NCBI GenBank assembly: GCA_033239005.1
Contig: BSQZ01000006.1
Coordinates: forward strand, 1,316,001-1,380,000
Length of the DNA: 64,000 bases
Source of the DNA: Lamellibrachia satsuma
Lineage: Eukaryota > Annelida > Polychaeta > Sabellida > Siboglinidae
Direction: 5' to 3'
The notes below the pieces were generated by a model, which was not told where the DNA came from, did no database searches, and was given only the letters and a program-made list of their open reading frames with translations. Positions 25,006-36,680 of the stretch are shown here, piece after piece. A program made the translations under genes and the position numbers. The first letter of the stretch is position 1, and the number at the start of each line of letters is the position of its first letter.

Positions 25006-27730
25006 ATTTAAAACAGAACCTCTTTATAATAAATTAGGAAGAATGTATTTAAATAGAAAAAAATTATATGTACATGTGCGTATACATGCATACGAACAAA
25101 GAAATTTTCATTTACAGTACAAGAGAAAACTATTCTCCCGACTTGATTACTTCGCCAAGTTGTCATCGTGTCAATGGATGTGTTAGTCCCTCAAAGACGA
25201 CTCAACAATTAGATTGAGCAGCTCAACCAACTGTGCCTGCAGAAATTGTCCACTTAGTAGTGTGGAGAGCATCCTAACTGTGATGGCACTCAGTGGGATG
25301 CAGGATCAAAGCAGCGGCTACATTGCCAGACAAACAAGTTAAAGAGCCTCTTGCAATACTACACAGCCCAATGCTTCTCCCATGAATAATTTAAAGCGTG
25401 TAATTAAGAAATGGGATATTAAGACATGCTGTTGGCCAAGGGAAATTACTTATGTGACTTAAGTAGAGGTTGGTGACAATGATTAGAGCTCAGGCAGTGG
25501 CAAGACTTTCACTTTCCTTTCACTCAAGTCTTCAAGGCTACTAAGTTGATTATCCCCAGTTAGCAATCAGAAAAGTAAAGCCAGTCCCATTGGACGCCCT
25601 ACATGGCAGGTCCTGTCAGCTACATCTTCTATGTCCACTTTTGTTTGCATTAATCCCTGCCAAAATGCATCCAATTACAGCATCTATTTTCACTCGAGGG
25701 AATTTAATGTTTTCTTTTACAATAATTAATGCATTGAAAATCTGGTGTGCTCTTTCAAACAAATTCAAGTGATTTTGTGTCACAATCAGTCCTCAGGTAT
25801 CCATCCCTCCCTCTTCTGGAGCATATTCAGGGTGGCAGGGGAGTTATATAGGACATACATCTTCTGTCCACCTTGAGTACCATCTCCTTACACCACTGTC
25901 ATATTTGTGTATGTGCATTGCATCCTTGACTATAGGTTAGTAACTTACAAAAAAATGGTGTTTTCCCTCTTCCCACCAGTTCCAGGATATAATAATTATG
26001 TATGTTTGGTGGTGGGATGGGAGGACAGAAGTACCATCACATCAGAGTTCATACAGGCAACCACTGTCTTCTTTCAAAACTACACTGATCACCATGCACA
26101 CATGCACACACGCACGCATGCAGACACTTGAAGCCTGTGTAAGTACGACTCATATTCTTGTCTGTAGCTTTTTTTTGAGCACTTCGCCCTCGTTGACTGG
26201 TCCACGGAAACATTTGGCTACACCCTTGTATAAACTACACACAAAGCCAGCAGACACACACTCGACCGCCAAACACCAGTAACGAACAGCATTTTTCCAT
26301 GTCAATGCCACGTCCTTTCAATCTGTCTTAAATACCTTTTCAAGTAGAAGAATCATGAGAGTAAATGAAGTGGCAGGCCATAGACAGATCACGACCTCAG
26401 ATAGTCAGGCCCAATGCAGGTGGCTGTAACCTGCTCAGCACCACTACCTTGTTACACCTTCTTTAATCAGCCTTGGCAACGTTTAACGACATAACTATGC
26501 ATGCACAAGTTAAAGACAAGTCTTCATAACAGCACAAAGCAAAACACACACCAAACCAGACATAATTGCTCAATAGAACAAATATTACTTTCATGAAAAA
26601 AGGTTCACAAGTTTTTACTGAAATCACAATGCACATTATGATAACCACCACAGTAAACATTACACTTTACATTGCAACTAGTGATCTATGTAACCTATAA
26701 ACAAATTAATATATGTGGTAACAGTTTTAATGTTATGCAATAAGTTTCTTGCACTATGCAGACGTTCCCTGTGTTGACAATAAAGCTTTATGTGTGTTGT
26801 CAATAGCATGCAGTTCAACGTGTTTGACAACGGTATCAGTTGTTTCTCATGACCTTCACAACAATAGATTTGTAGACATATCATTCAAATAGGAAGCACA
26901 TGAAGTTAAAGCAATGTAATGCTGATATTGGATCCAGATAAGTGAATGGGAGTAGATTTGTCCCATCAAATTAAATGGTATTGTGTACACGTGTTGCATG
27001 TGGGCATGCAGGTCTTTATGTATGTAATACTGTGTATGCATTGTACATGCATATGTAATATTTATGTATGAACACAGGAACAAACATGCAGTATGTTCCA
27101 AAAACTTAGAAGAAAAAGAACACATAAAATTTTTATGTTTCATCGCATCCACGTATGGAATGATAAATTCTGTTTAGTTTTGCACACATTATATTTTTAT
27201 ACACAAACTAAAGGGAACGTCAGCAAAAAGTGTGGATTTCTATCAGGCACAAAAATATATTTTATGTGTGCATACGCGCATGCCTGCATGCACACACACA
27301 CACACACAAGAACCTGCACAATCAGCCACTTAGATGAGTGTGTATGTTATATGATGACAGTACTTAGCTGGTGACATCTGTAAGTGTCCACTGGCCACCT
27401 GTGCTGTCATTAGCCTATCTGAACCAAGATCAAACCTGCCCATATATAAACATAAAATGTTGACAACTCAATTATTAGTAATCACTGAAACAGAGATACT
27501 ATCTCTGCTTGTGATTAATGTCGAAATAATGCAGGCGTCTACTTGAAGGAAAGCCAAGAAGTTGGGAGCAATGATTGTAAGCACACTTGAGGACACAATG
27601 ACAGGAGTGGGGGACACATTCACGAGTTTATGACACAAGCGTCAAATTGAACCTACGCCATCCATGACAGACCTGTTTATTCTACCTTAAAAAGACCTCC
27701 AAATATACACTGGTCACACACATCCAAGAT

Positions 27731-28075
27731 TTTGCCATAGGTGTGGTTGTAAGAGTTGACTCTGGCCATAGGTGTGGTTGTAAGAGTCGACTCTGGCCAC
27801 AGGTGTGTTTGTAAGAGTCGACTCTGGCCACAGGTGTGGTTGTAAGAGTCGACTCTGGCCACAGGTGTGGTTGTAAGAGTTGACTCTGGCCACAGGTGTG
27901 GTTGTAAGAGTTGACTCTGGCCATAGGTGTGGTTGTAAGAGTTGACTCTGGCCACAGGTGTGGTTGTAAGAGTTGACTCTGGCCATAGGTGTGGTTGTAA
28001 GAGTTGACTCTGGCCATAGGTGTGGTTGTAAGAGTTGACTCTGGCCACAGGTGTGGTTGTAAGAGTTGACTCTGA
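27731..28075. repeat. 31-bp minisatellite, 11 copies
   Basis: Unit GCCAYAGGTGTGGTTGTAAG plus AGTYGACTCTG, period 31 (starts 27735, 27766 and so on). Because 31 is not a multiple of three and the unit has no stop on the minus strand, all three minus frames stay open for 120-155 codons. These are artefacts. Confidence 0.97.
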
Positions 28076-31000
28076 ATAAATAAATTAATAATGTAAAAAT
28101 ATTGTACACCGGAAAAATGTTGTAGCTTTGAACAAATTAGATTTTGCACGGAGACACCTTTTGTGGAGGTTTAATTTTGCGGATTTGCGGACAAAACCTA
28201 ACATTAACAGGGATGATGCTACATACCAGTATTTTGTGACCAAAAAGTTTGTGTTTTGTGGAAGATGCGGACATTGCAAACAAAGCATTTTATGTGACAT
28301 AATAAAACCTGCTAAAAAAATTAAGATTAAACAAACACAGATTCTTTCATCAGTTTAAGTCTACAGAAATTTGAAAGTTCTGTAAATGTTAATGTTATCA
28401 TACATTTATATGTAGTAAATTACCAGTATAATTAAACTAATTTTAATTAAATTCCAAGGTAATATTGATAATAATAATAGAGAAAAATTGGGACATAGGG
28501 ACTTTTATATAGGCAACTGGTTTAGTCTTGATAGCTATGTCCTCGACCTTAATGATATGTTTGTATTACCTGGTAGTACATAAACGTTTCTTTGACTCTG
28601 TCAAACAAACAATTCTGATTGACTGCTTGATTGCTATCCTAGCTAGGTTTACAGGTACACCTACTTCAGTGTATGTGCCCACATCTCACGATGTATTCAC
28701 TGAAAGGACAGGAAACATGAGAGCACTGATGTGGAAACACCACCCACTACAACTCAATCGCATGCTCCACCAAGTGACAATGTGCCCGAACTCTGAATGA
28801 TGTCATCCCTGTTTCATTTACCTTCACATAAATCCTTGACAATAATTACAGCATTCTTGGCATAGATAGCAACCTGTTAGACATACAGTAAATATGAGCC
28901 ACAGTAGCAGTGTTGACTCACCAGTCATTCAACAACATTTGACCAATTCCTTATCTTCCACAAAGATTTGACAACATCATAGCAACATGCCAAATCTTCT
29001 CCAATCCAGAAAGGCGCTTTTGACCTGTGGAATTTTAACAAGGGACTGAACGATTCTTGACAATATTCCAAACCATAATCTCTTAATAACTAGCTTTGGT
29101 CATTCACCACATATATAGAGTGTCATTGTCTCAAAGCAAGAGATAAACGATAATTGCTTAGTGAAACAGAATGGAGCCAGTGTTGCTAGAAACACTAATG
29201 ACATATTTTCTTGTGCACCACTTGATGTGGACATCAGAAGACAATAGTGACGCTGCTTGACAAAACGTTTCACATTTGGGACCACCTGTAATCTGCCTTT
29301 AAACCTGCCCCAAGTCACAAACATAACTCGCAGTGGTCACGAATAGAGGTCGGCATGAATAGCCAAACTAACAAATCTGAATCTGGCAAGTGCTGGCAAT
29401 CAGAGATCTACAATATCTGTAGATGATCTGACAAGGAAAAGAGACGCGGCCTGCTCTGGGGTCAGACTTGACACGGACCTGTCCATGATACCCGCGACAC
29501 CTACCCCGCCCCATGAGCGCCACGCCACAATGATCACCACTGTTGTGACGATGATTGCGAGTGCCCGGGCACAGGGCTTTGTGAAACCATTTGTGACAGC
29601 ATATTTACAGCACTGTAATTTCAGCTGTGAAATGACAGGTTAGTCTGGCAAGGGGCCTCCCTCTCACGCTTACAAAGACCTGTCAGCAACGCACACCTGC
29701 CACATTAACCACACGACATGCCTGTTCTCCAAGCTCACATAACCACACACTGCAAAGGTATGTCTCCCTTTGTAGATATGTATTTCACCCGGCGGACACA
29801 AACAGGAAGTATAGTAGTCAGCACATTGAAATGCTAGTGCAAACACTTATGCAAAACCAGCAACACCTGCACACCCGACGGAAGTAGATTAGGGAAGACA
29901 AGGAGACAGCGATTGGGAACAGGAGATGGAAAATGGAACAAAAAAAAAACAAAAAAGTCGCCACCGATAGGGAAACAGCAAGTGGCAGATAATGAGCCAG
30001 CGGAAGTATTGGTAAAAATCGGAGAGGAAAGAGTGGGAGATAGAAACGGGAAAGTTGTGGGTAGCTCAGTAGTGATAAAAAGCTGATAATCTGACACCCA
30101 GCAAAGTTGCAGGCAATGCTTGGTGGGAACTTAGGCAAAAAATGGTGACAGCAACTTCATATTAAAACAAATCAATGGACAGTGACACTAGTTTCAGTAG
30201 ACTACAGAATATACACACTCATGAACATGCATGCACGTTTACATACATGCCATGTACCACCAAAATAACATGTCAGTTGCTAACATGTCATGCACATTGG
30301 TATCATCACAGCATAATAAACATGTGTTGATCTAATCAATGGAAGCTGCCTGACACCCCCGCCGATAGTTAGCAGTTACAACAGACCCTGTGATAGTGCC
30401 AGACAGACAGAGACATATGGCCACAGAGACACATGTCACACGGTCAGTGTCCTCCATTCACTGCCTGTTTCCCACAAAGTTTTATTAATCGTAATCAGAA
30501 TACAGAACATTTCCACACTTGCCGTGGACACCACCTGAACACAAGGGTATTTACTGGAACACATCACCACTAATACAATGAAACACTGCAACATTTTATG
30601 ATTGTGTTTAGGTAAATTCCATGCAGTAACCAACCTTTATGAAAGTTTTACTGCTAAAGGGATAACCTTTAAGCAACAACCACACACATACGCATGCATG
30701 CACACATGGATCACTATTATCAACATGGTGACAGGTAGAAGTTCCAAATTGAAATGTCACATCTTCCCACGGGCGGATAAAACATGGTCACAATTTCCAG
30801 ATCCATACAATTATTGCAAAAAACTCACCCTAGAGACTAGGGTGTTAGACTGACTCGCTTGTATGCACCTAGCATCTAGGATCTACTACCTGAACATAGT
30901 GCCTGAAGCCATTTCGATTGCTTGCATGATGGGTGTGGATAGGTAGTGGCTATAACAATGAAGTAGTGTTTCATGTGGACAGTGAACCGTATAGACCATC

Positions 31001-31076
31001 CCAATTATTAGATGCCTGCCTGATAACTAACACAGACCCACAGAGTTGACACTGACACAAACAAACTACATTCCCC
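28076..31076 (-). other. Intron 3 segment, no gene supported
   Basis: Mostly AT-rich. At about 28825-28875 the minus strand has a good acceptor (CTGTATGTCTAACAG), about 17 open codons and a GAAG|GTAAAT donor. Its phase does not fit between exons 3 and 4 and the peptide is not recognised, so I do not call it. A CpG-richer patch lies at 29440-29640, including the perfect palindrome GTGCCCGGGCAC and the E-box CAGCTG. Confidence 0.5.
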
Positions 31077-31520
31077 ATGGTGGTGCAAACACACCCACCT
31101 TCAACATGGGTGGTAAAAACACACCCACCTTCAACACAGTGGTACAAACACACCAACCTTCAACATGGGTGGTACAAACACACCCACCTTCAACATGGGT
31201 GGTACAAACACACCCACCTTCAACACAGTGGTACAAACACACCCACCTTCAACATGGCTGGTACAAACACACCCACCTTCAACATGGGTGGTACAAACAC
31301 ACCCACCTTCAACATGGGTGGTACAAACACACCCACCTTCAACATGGGTGGTACAAACACACCCACCTTCAACACAGTAGTACAAACACACCCACCTTCA
31401 ACATGGGTGGTACAAACACCCACCTTCAACACAGTGATACAAACACACCCACATTCAACATAGTGGCACAAACACACCCACCTTCAACATGGTGGCACAA
31501 ACACAAACCTTCCCCAGTGG
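31077..31520. repeat. 30-bp minisatellite, about 15 copies
   Basis: Unit GGTACAAACACACCCACCTT plus CAACATGGGT, period 30 (31141, 31171, 31201). It decays into related shorter units up to about 31600. The 10-residue repeat it encodes on either strand is an artefact of the unit length. Confidence 0.96.
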
Positions 31521-31599
31521 CACAAACACCTCCCCCCATAGTGGCACAAACACCCATCTTCCCTCATAGTGAAAAACAAACACACCCACCCTCCCATTC

Positions 31600-34229
31600 C
31601 ATCATGGGAGCAGACATCTGGTTATCCCTTCTCCCCTTCCCTTCCATAATAAGAGGGGATATGGAAGAAATGTGGGTGAAGTTCACAGCCCTAGCCTGCA
31701 GGTGTCCCAGACCAGTGACTGGTGGCTGCACCCACAGGAAATACCAACACTTAACACACCCAACACACTTGTGCCTGTGATGCCATTAACCCTCAGGGCA
31801 GGGGTAACCTTATCTCACACTGTGTTAGCTGCCACCCAACCACCAGTCAGACACCCTGGCAGGGATGACACCTTATGTAGAGGAGGAGGAGGAGGCACAG
31901 TGGCAGCCTTCCTGTAGTCCCTATCTCCCTAATACTCCTACAGGTGTTACACTGGGTGACTGCTCTGTGTAGCATTTCACCTATCTCCCCAAACAGCAAA
32001 ATGCAGATTTTAATGAACAAGAGGTCACAAGATTAAACATGTGGACAAGATAGTCCAAGTTTTATCTATGTATAGCTTGTAGGCTGAATACTTCTTATAA
32101 CATTTTATTAGAATTCTTTGCATCAATTAATTAAAGTGACCATTTAGCTACCTCAGGGAACAGAATGAAAACAACCATTTTGTAACAGAAACATGTTTTC
32201 AAGTCTGGTACTACTCACTAAGAACCAATTCATTCACTAATGATAATCTTGGACATGATAAGAAAAGTAACCTAAGGAGGTATTACACAGAGGAAGGTAT
32301 ACAACAGGAGTGATAGGTTTACTCTGCCCTGGCCTAGCAGGTACTGGTGAAAGCCGCCAAACAATAATAAGCACATGGACGCCCACTACACCCAGCACCT
32401 CCCAGTCTGGCAGTGTTTATCAGCTGACCCTGTCAGGGCACGTCACCCTGTCACAAGTGGCACTGATGTATTGCCTCATTTCAACACTGGCAAGTTGTGG
32501 GGGGGGCATGAGGGGGGGGCAAGCTATCTTAAGACACCAGTGCCTCCGCCTGGTTCATAACCGGATGACTTCAGATCACTGTGGACTTAAAATGGACCCA
32601 TATTCTCAACGAATGTAGGAAAGAAAGTAACATTTCTAATTTAAATATTAGCATAATCTGACAGTGCATGTAATGCAGTGAAAATTAATTTCTACTTAAT
32701 ATTATTTACTCAATGTGATCACATTTGTGACTAAATATCCTGAACGAACAATGGTTAAAGATTTAACATATTGCAGTAGCTTTTTAGTCACACAAATGCA
32801 AAGCTTATAACACGCCAAACACAAATAAAACGTGGTTCACAGAAGATAACTGGTAGTTTTCTAAGGTAATAAAGATACACTGAAGTGTGCAAATCGTACA
32901 TCATTGCAGTACACAAAAATGTCAGGGGCGAAGTGGCGGGTGGGAACGGCATTACGACCAGACATAAAATGTATTTTAACAACAATGGCAGCCGAGACAT
33001 CAATACCATGAAGTCTCCAGTTTCAGTAGCACTGAATTCCCATAGCTTCATGATTTACACCTGTCAGGAAACAATACCAGGTTCTAATGGCTTGTTGGCT
33101 ACTAGTTCTTACTACAGAGAGATAGAGAGAGAGGTAGTTTGCGCATCACTGCATTCGATAATGTCACACACTTCTCTATTTGATGAACGTGTGAAGTCAA
33201 CACTAAAACCATCATGCATAGATGGAGGTTTGCTGATGTAGATTTTGCAAGAAAAAACTTTCATGCATTGTTATATGTCATTATATATGGGTCTACTTAT
33301 AAGGTTCTAATGTCAGTATATAGGTGTCTTCTTTGAACAATTAAAAGTATTATTATATTATTAATAATAATATAATTAATATTACAAAGTCGATTAAATA
33401 ACAGGCAGGGTGGAACCTCTCTGCAACAGATGCAGAAATTATTATCTAGCTCACCACGCATCACTTTGAGAATGTTGGTACCACCTTCTCATTAATCTGC
33501 CACTCAACTGATGAACTCCACATAAAATGATGAGCTATTTATCTTTCCTCTGTCTGAGAACCACATGGGAATAAAAAAATGGATTTGATTATATAACAAA
33601 ACTGAGAAATTAACAACAAATGCTTCAAAAATAACTTCTTAATAAAAAAACAGACCCGTTTGAATTGTCAACATAAGATTTTATCATACATTCACATAAC
33701 AGGCATGTATTTCAAGTCAAGTTCTTACATTTACAGCCAAGTCACAGACTGGTCTTATCCAGGCACTTGAAATACAAAAAGAAAAGTTCAAATTCCAACT
33801 GCATCCACTATCACAAAACAGCTAAACAAAACACACAAGCAGCTTCTGATCAAACCTTTATAGGTCGACATTCTAAACAAAACAAATGCAGAAATGTTGA
33901 GGTGTTCAGATGGGTATGATTCATTCAAGTGTTCAGGACAGTCATTCAGGACAGTGACTATGGAATAAGAATAAGCAGCAGTGGATGGTTGGGCTGGCAG
34001 CAAGTGCATCTGGCAGCTGACAGGGTCAATGGATACAGTGGCCATCTATCAGAGAAAAACTATTGGCCACCTGGATGCTGGCATACATACACCTGGGTGT
34101 TGCCTGATGGACATGGCTGGCAATGTTACACCAATTAACACCATGGTAGTGGTGAGCTGGCAATGACAACATAATGCCAGCATAATGACACCACATTTGG
34201 ATTTGTATTTGTACCACCTACCACATGTT
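31600..34229 (-). other. Intron 3 segment, no gene seen
   Basis: Includes a G-run patch at 32500-32520 and an AT-rich imperfect palindrome near 33345-33385. No exon with suitable splice sites and phase was found. Confidence 0.5.
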
Positions 34230-36680
34230 GGACTACTATAGTATGCATGATGGTGTCAATTTGTCATTTTATTCGCCACTGGTTCTTACCTTGCATTTAG
34301 ATGTTAATTACTTCCCGTCATCATCTAGGGTTTATAGATCTAGACCTAAATGGCAAGAAGCTTCAGATTGTAACCTAAGTCAATACAGTACAGCCTTAGA
34401 AAAACTTATTGATGAATTATCTATACCATGGCATTATTTGAAATGTCCAGATTTTTCATGATTCAATAATGGATTGTTGAATAAGAGCGTCTCATACCAT
34501 TTACGTCAAAACAATGTAAGTGTAAGTTAATAGCGGGTTGGAATGAGCACGTTACGCCATAGAGAGAAGCATAAATTTTCTTGCATAATGTATGAAAAAG
34601 TTGTGATTCTCCTTGCAATGTTGTTGCCGATGTCATGCATAGATCACACTCTCAACATCACAGAGCTGTTCGTTTTATTAAACATAAGCAAAATGTTAAA
34701 AAAGAAAGTATGGCTACAGATTACTTGGAAATAAAACTAGTGACTTCTGGAAAGAAGTGGGTAAAGTCAATAAGACAAATACTATGTTACCCAGGTTGAT
34801 GATGTAACAGGGGACGAAAATATATCTAAACTCTTTGCTACTAAATATGACCAACTGTATTTGTGGGGCGCGATAGCATACCAGTTAGAAGGCCGCACTC
34901 TCAATCGAGAGAACCCGGTTTCAAATCCCACTGCGGTCGCTTCGAACCTTTGGCAAGTTTGATCACCCCACACTGCCACAGTTCACTCAGCTGTATAAGT
35001 GAGTACCTGGCAATACAGACAGTGGTGGATATGTGAACGAATAGCCTTCGCGCAGCAATTGCAGCATGGCTGAATACTTCCCAAAGAAGTAGAGATGGCC
35101 TTGGAATGAACAGGTCTGTCAGGGGGTGAAGTGTAAAGCTCTTTGAGCAGTCCTATGGACCGGATACCGCGCTATATAAGAACATACCTTTACCTTTTAT
35201 AATTCGGTAGCTTATAATGAAGAGGATGTGTCTTCATTGTTACAAAATATGCATAGTCAAATATACGCACAATGTAATGACTGTGAAAATATTGTTACTG
35301 TTCAGGACATCTTGAAAGGTATTAACCAGGTTAAAAGTAACAAATATGATGGATATGGGTTGGTTTATACTGATCACTTTATCCACGCTACTTACAAACT
35401 ACATGTATTTCTCTCCCTCTGTTATTCACGGCAAATGGTGAATGACTGGTATACCCCGGATGGTTTTCATATGGCCACAATCCAATATTTGGTACAAAAC
35501 AAGAGAAAATCAGCTAATGACTATCGAGCCATTGCTCTTTGTAGCCCCCATCTAAACTATTTGATTAAGTTATCAGGATGAAAAGTGCTGATGTTTAAAA
35601 AAAGTGATTTACAGTTTGGTTTTAAACCTCAGAGCTCTACAGCCAAATGTACATTTGTGCTAATGGAAACTGTGAACTATTTCCAACATAATAAATCTGA
35701 TGTGTATTTGCTATTATTAGCTGCTACGCATTTGATAAAGTCAATAATTTTTATTTACTGATGAATAGAGAAATGAATCCACTGCTAATCAGATGTTTAC
35801 TTTATATTATGTACATTAATCAACACTTGAACGTTTCGTGGAACAATTCCATGTCAGATTATTTCTCCACTACCAATGAAGTTAAGCAGGGTGGGGTTTT
35901 ATCCCCTATTTTATTTTTATATACATAGATGAACTGTTAACAAGACGCAGAATGTCTGGATTCGGTTGTATGGTAGGTCATAAGTATTATGGTACTATCG
36001 TCTATGCTGATGATATATCTTTAGTAGCTCCATCAATATATGCATTAAACAAAATGTGTGATATCTGTCTAGAATTTGCATCCAAATATGATTTAAAACT
36101 GAACCCATCAAAATGTCACCTTATTAAATATGGCAGTTGTCCCGATTCCCCATTTTATTTTGATGGTACACAAGTGAAATATAGTAAAAACGGGTTGTAT
36201 TTAGGCCACACTATTGGTCCTAGCATGCACCAGGCTATGGTTAAAGTTGTGTCAGGATTTCATATGGCACTTAAATTCATTATCTGCTAACTTTGGGTTT
36301 TGTAATATAAATACAAAATGCCAATTATTTATGTTGAACCTGCAAGATAAATATATAGATGAGTTTTATAGTACATGGCGCAAGGGCATCAGGAAACTTT
36401 TTGATCTACCTGGTTGCACCCATTGTAATATGGTGCCACTTTTAGTAGAATGTCTCCTGATTCAAATGATGCGTTTCATGCAAGAGTTGCTTCAAAATGC
36501 AATAACACCAGTTTGAATATGCTCTCTCATCTAGCTTTTCACGGTAGTGGTTCACACGTCTAAAGGTTTTACTTAAATATTGTCACAATTCAAACTTCAT
36601 GCCACGACCTTCTGTAATATGAACACTAATAATTTTTACCTCATTCAAAACCACTAACACGAAAGGCTGGATGAGAAAGT
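34230..36680 (+). mobile_element. Second non-LTR retrotransposon (YADD-type LINE), degenerate
   Basis: Plus-strand remains of a LINE polyprotein of a family common in marine invertebrates: end of the endonuclease (PLVLTLHLDVNYF), the linker with FWKEV and KVNKT, and reverse transcriptase motifs (SNKYDGYGLVYTDHF, NDYRAIAL, LQFGFKPQSSTAKCTFVL, VKQGGVLSP in a shifted frame, TIVYADDISLVAPS, LGHTIG). The C-terminal part follows (RKLFDLPGCTHCNMVPLL), then a 3'UTR to about 36680. Several stops and frameshifts are present, and the second catalytic segment after YLLLLAA has lost its frame. The 5' end is truncated. A SINE sits inside at 34861-35200. The clade is not assigned; it differs from the CR1 copy in having YADD rather than FADD. 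Confidence 0.87.
34861..35200 (+). mobile_element. tRNA-derived SINE inserted in the LINE
   Basis: A 340-bp insertion with a tRNA-like head: A-box-like TAGCATACCAGTT (from 34874) and B-box-like GGTTTCAAATCCC (34918-34930), 44 bp apart, followed by a tRNA-unrelated body and a tail AAAGCTCTTTGAG ... GCGCTATATAAGAAC ending in CTTTACCTTTTAT. Skipping it rejoins the LINE frame exactly (DQLY to NSVAYNEED), so the borders are well fixed. The target duplication is short or decayed. RNA polymerase III transcription in the past is inferred from the boxes. Confidence 0.83.

Larger units (their letters stand above)
20906..27730 (-). other. Intron 3 segment with scattered simple repeats; no gene seen
   Basis: Apart from the (TA)n and SINE-tail entries it holds a 19-bp unit repeated three times at 21429-21485 (ATAACTAGTGTGTTCAGTA), an (AT)n tract at 24975-25002, and a perfect 9-bp inverted repeat AAGTCGGAG/CTCCGACTT at 24568-24576 and 24596-24604. 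There are also short (CA)n stretches near 26095 and 27292-27308. The longest frames (under 100 codons) show no motif or splice context. Confidence 0.55.

Noticed and set aside
27677..28149. Three overlapping minus-strand frames of 120-155 codons
   Set aside because: All three read the same 31-bp minisatellite in different registers.
28825..28875. Splice-flanked minus-strand segment (AIYAKNAVIIVKDLCEG)
   Set aside because: Good acceptor and moderate donor, but it ends in phase 1 and would shift the frame between exons 3 and 4. No recognisable homologue.
31046..31780. 244-codon plus-strand frame with a 10-residue repeat
   Set aside because: Translation of the 30-bp minisatellite. The minus strand is open as well.
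34861..34935. tRNA gene
   Set aside because: A and B boxes are recognisable, but the stems pair poorly and a SINE body and tail follow. It is a SINE.
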